From CAZDIO01 sp964505555 (GTDB lineage Bacteria; Bdellovibrionota_C; UBA2361; SZUA-149; CAZDIO01), in assembly GCA_964505555.1 (NCBI GenBank), contig CAZDIO010000100.1, positions 1 to 16,232 of the forward strand: a stretch of 16,232 nucleotides of DNA, given 5' to 3'. The translations under genes and the position numbers were made by a program. A model generated the notes under the pieces. The model did no database searches and was not told the origin of the DNA. It was given only the letters and a program-made list of their open reading frames with translations. Positions 15,370-16,232 of this stretch are shown here, in pieces. Each line of letters opens with the position of its first letter. Positions within the stretch are counted from its first letter, which is position 1.

Positions 15370-16084
15370 TAACCATACCTTCTCCTCCATTCGAGAGCGA
15401 AGAGCTGTGAGACGTTTTTCACAACGAGAGGTTTCAGAAGATCTGATCCGGGAGCTTCTCGATCTTGCAAACCGAGCACCGAGCGGCTTCAATCTCCAAC
15501 CGTGGCACTTTATCGTCGTTCGTAACAACGCGTTAAAGAAACTGCTCTGCCATGTGGCGATGGATCAACGCCAGGTCCTAGAAGCACCACTTACCGTTGT
15601 TTTTGCGGCAGATCCTGAGGCGTGGCGATCTCCGTATGACCGGGTGCTTGTTTTAGGTAAATCGACAGGGGCGCTCACTACTGAACGGGCAGAGCGGAAC
15701 CGAAAATCGGTAAGTCTCTGCTTTACCACTGGCCCTTTCTCCTCTTTTGGTTTTCTTAAAAGGTTAATTGTTATTTTACGACGTCTTAAAAGTCCTACCC
15801 CTCGCGTCATCACTTCACGTGAAGAAGCTGCTGCCTACGTAAGCGCACAAACGATGCTTGCTGCATCAACATTCATGATTGCCGCCAAAGCTGCTGGTCT
15901 TGATACAAGCCCCATGGAGGGCTTCGACGAATATCGATTAAAAAAACTTCTCTCAATCCCACAACAGATGCATATACCGATCATTGTCGCCCTTGGATAT
16001 CCAATCGACACCGAGTATCCCCCACAATCAGTTCGTATACCATTGGAAGAGAAACTAAGTTTTGATGGCTGGAAAAAATTATAG
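15356..16084 (+). CDS. Nitroreductase family FMN oxidoreductase
   Basis: From the ATG at 15356 this is 242 residues. An earlier in-frame ATG (15329) exists, but AAAGG at 15344-15348 lies 7 nt before 15356, and the family's first conserved element follows soon after. Visible family motifs: IRERRAVRRFS (FMN phosphate-binding Arg cluster) near the N-terminus, RAPSGFNLQPWHFIVV, and near the C-terminus GLDTSPMEGFDEYRLKKLL with IPIIVALGYP. These enzymes reduce nitro compounds, quinones or other substrates with NAD(P)H in the cytoplasm; the substrate here is unknown. The start lies inside the uvrA coding region (14-bp overlap), so translation is probably coupled. No functional link to UvrA is established. 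Confidence 0.88.
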   Translation: MLAPDNHTFSSIRERRAVRRFSQREVSEDLIRELLDLANRAPSGFNLQPWHFIVVRNNALKKLLCHVAMDQRQVLEAPLTVVFAADPEAWRSPYDRVLVLGKSTGALTTERAERNRKSVSLCFTTGPFSSFGFLKRLIVILRRLKSPTPRVITSREEAAAYVSAQTMLAASTFMIAAKAAGLDTSPMEGFDEYRLKKLLSIPQQMHIPIIVALGYPIDTEYPPQSVRIPLEEKLSFDGWKKL

Positions 16085-16124
16085 GATCCCTTCCTGCGAC
16101 TTGTATAAAGTAGGAGAGAATCGA

Positions 16125-16232
16125 ATGGCTTGCGGTAATTTATGCGCCACTTTTTACGTAGAGGAGAGTAGAGCACTCAGAGAGTTGGATCCCCTGTCGT
16201 GGGGGGGGGGGGGGGTGCTTGAGCAAAGGGTG
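16125..16232 (+). CDS. Possible partial small protein containing a G tract
   Basis: An ATG at 16125 is preceded by AGGAGAG at a spacing of about 6 nt, and the frame (MACGNLCATFYVEESRAL onward) stays open to the window edge, at least 36 codons. Codons 26-31 are made by a run of 15 G (16201-16215), giving Trp and four Gly. One extra G would bring a TGA into frame within three codons of the tract. No family can be recognised, and the frame may be chance. Its start lies 40 bp after the nitroreductase stop codon. Confidence 0.3.
   Translation, partial: MACGNLCATFYVEESRALRELDPLSWGGGGVLEQRV
16201..16215 (+). repeat. Homopolymer of 15 G
   Basis: Fifteen consecutive G, 18 bp from the window end, far longer than any other G or C run here (the next is eight C at 439-446). 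It may be a slippage-prone tract or an assembly or sequencing artefact near a sequence end. Confidence 0.9.

Overview
The window looks like a bacterial chromosome fragment of moderate GC content from a Gram-negative (diderm) lineage. The support is an O-antigen-ligase-type polymerase or ligase, a lipoprotein with a lipobox, and several Sec signal peptides. The best taxonomic hint is a single-chain, tandemly duplicated UvrA of 1829 residues. This architecture is known from Chlamydiae, but it does not fix the phylum. No tRNA, rRNA, CRISPR array, integrase or transposase was seen.

Layout. Positions 1-1084 hold two small minus-strand membrane-protein genes (a DUF2304 type and an orphan), each followed by a palindromic intergenic repeat. 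Positions 1162-3136 are a tight plus-strand operon: a tandem-receiver regulator, an EI24/CysZ-like membrane protein and a CheY-like single receiver (gaps of 2 bp and -4 bp). An orphan soluble gene follows (3278-4120). Positions 4168-4584 encode a minus-strand secreted SmpA/OmlA-like protein. Positions 4904-6436 encode the O-antigen ligase family protein. Positions 6535-7353 encode a minus-strand secreted coiled-coil protein. Positions 7646-8065 encode a DtxR-family metalloregulator preceded by two similar AAAC-to-GTTT sites exactly 60 bp apart. A long perfect-looking hairpin (8131-8226) separates it from a convergent minus-strand pair, a lipoprotein (9435-9758) and a secreted HExxH metallopeptidase (8230-9438), joined by an ATGA overlap. 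The large uvrA gene (9880-15369) overlaps a nitroreductase gene (15356-16084). The window ends in a 15-G tract inside a short open frame that has a good ribosome binding site.

The most interesting point is the asymmetry inside the fused UvrA. All four ATPase modules keep Walker A, signature and Walker B motifs. The second half, however, lacks about 92 residues where the insertion domain of ordinary UvrA sits, and it has lost the conserved Arg in both Q-loop segments (V1072 and A1567, where the first half has R98 and R698). The first half in turn has a divergent UvrB-binding region. The protein therefore reads as a covalent pseudo-heterodimer with specialised halves. The palindromic repeats are a second theme: two of the three are built from triplicated CAGAG units at different periods (8 and 10 bp), and all sit directly behind stop codons.
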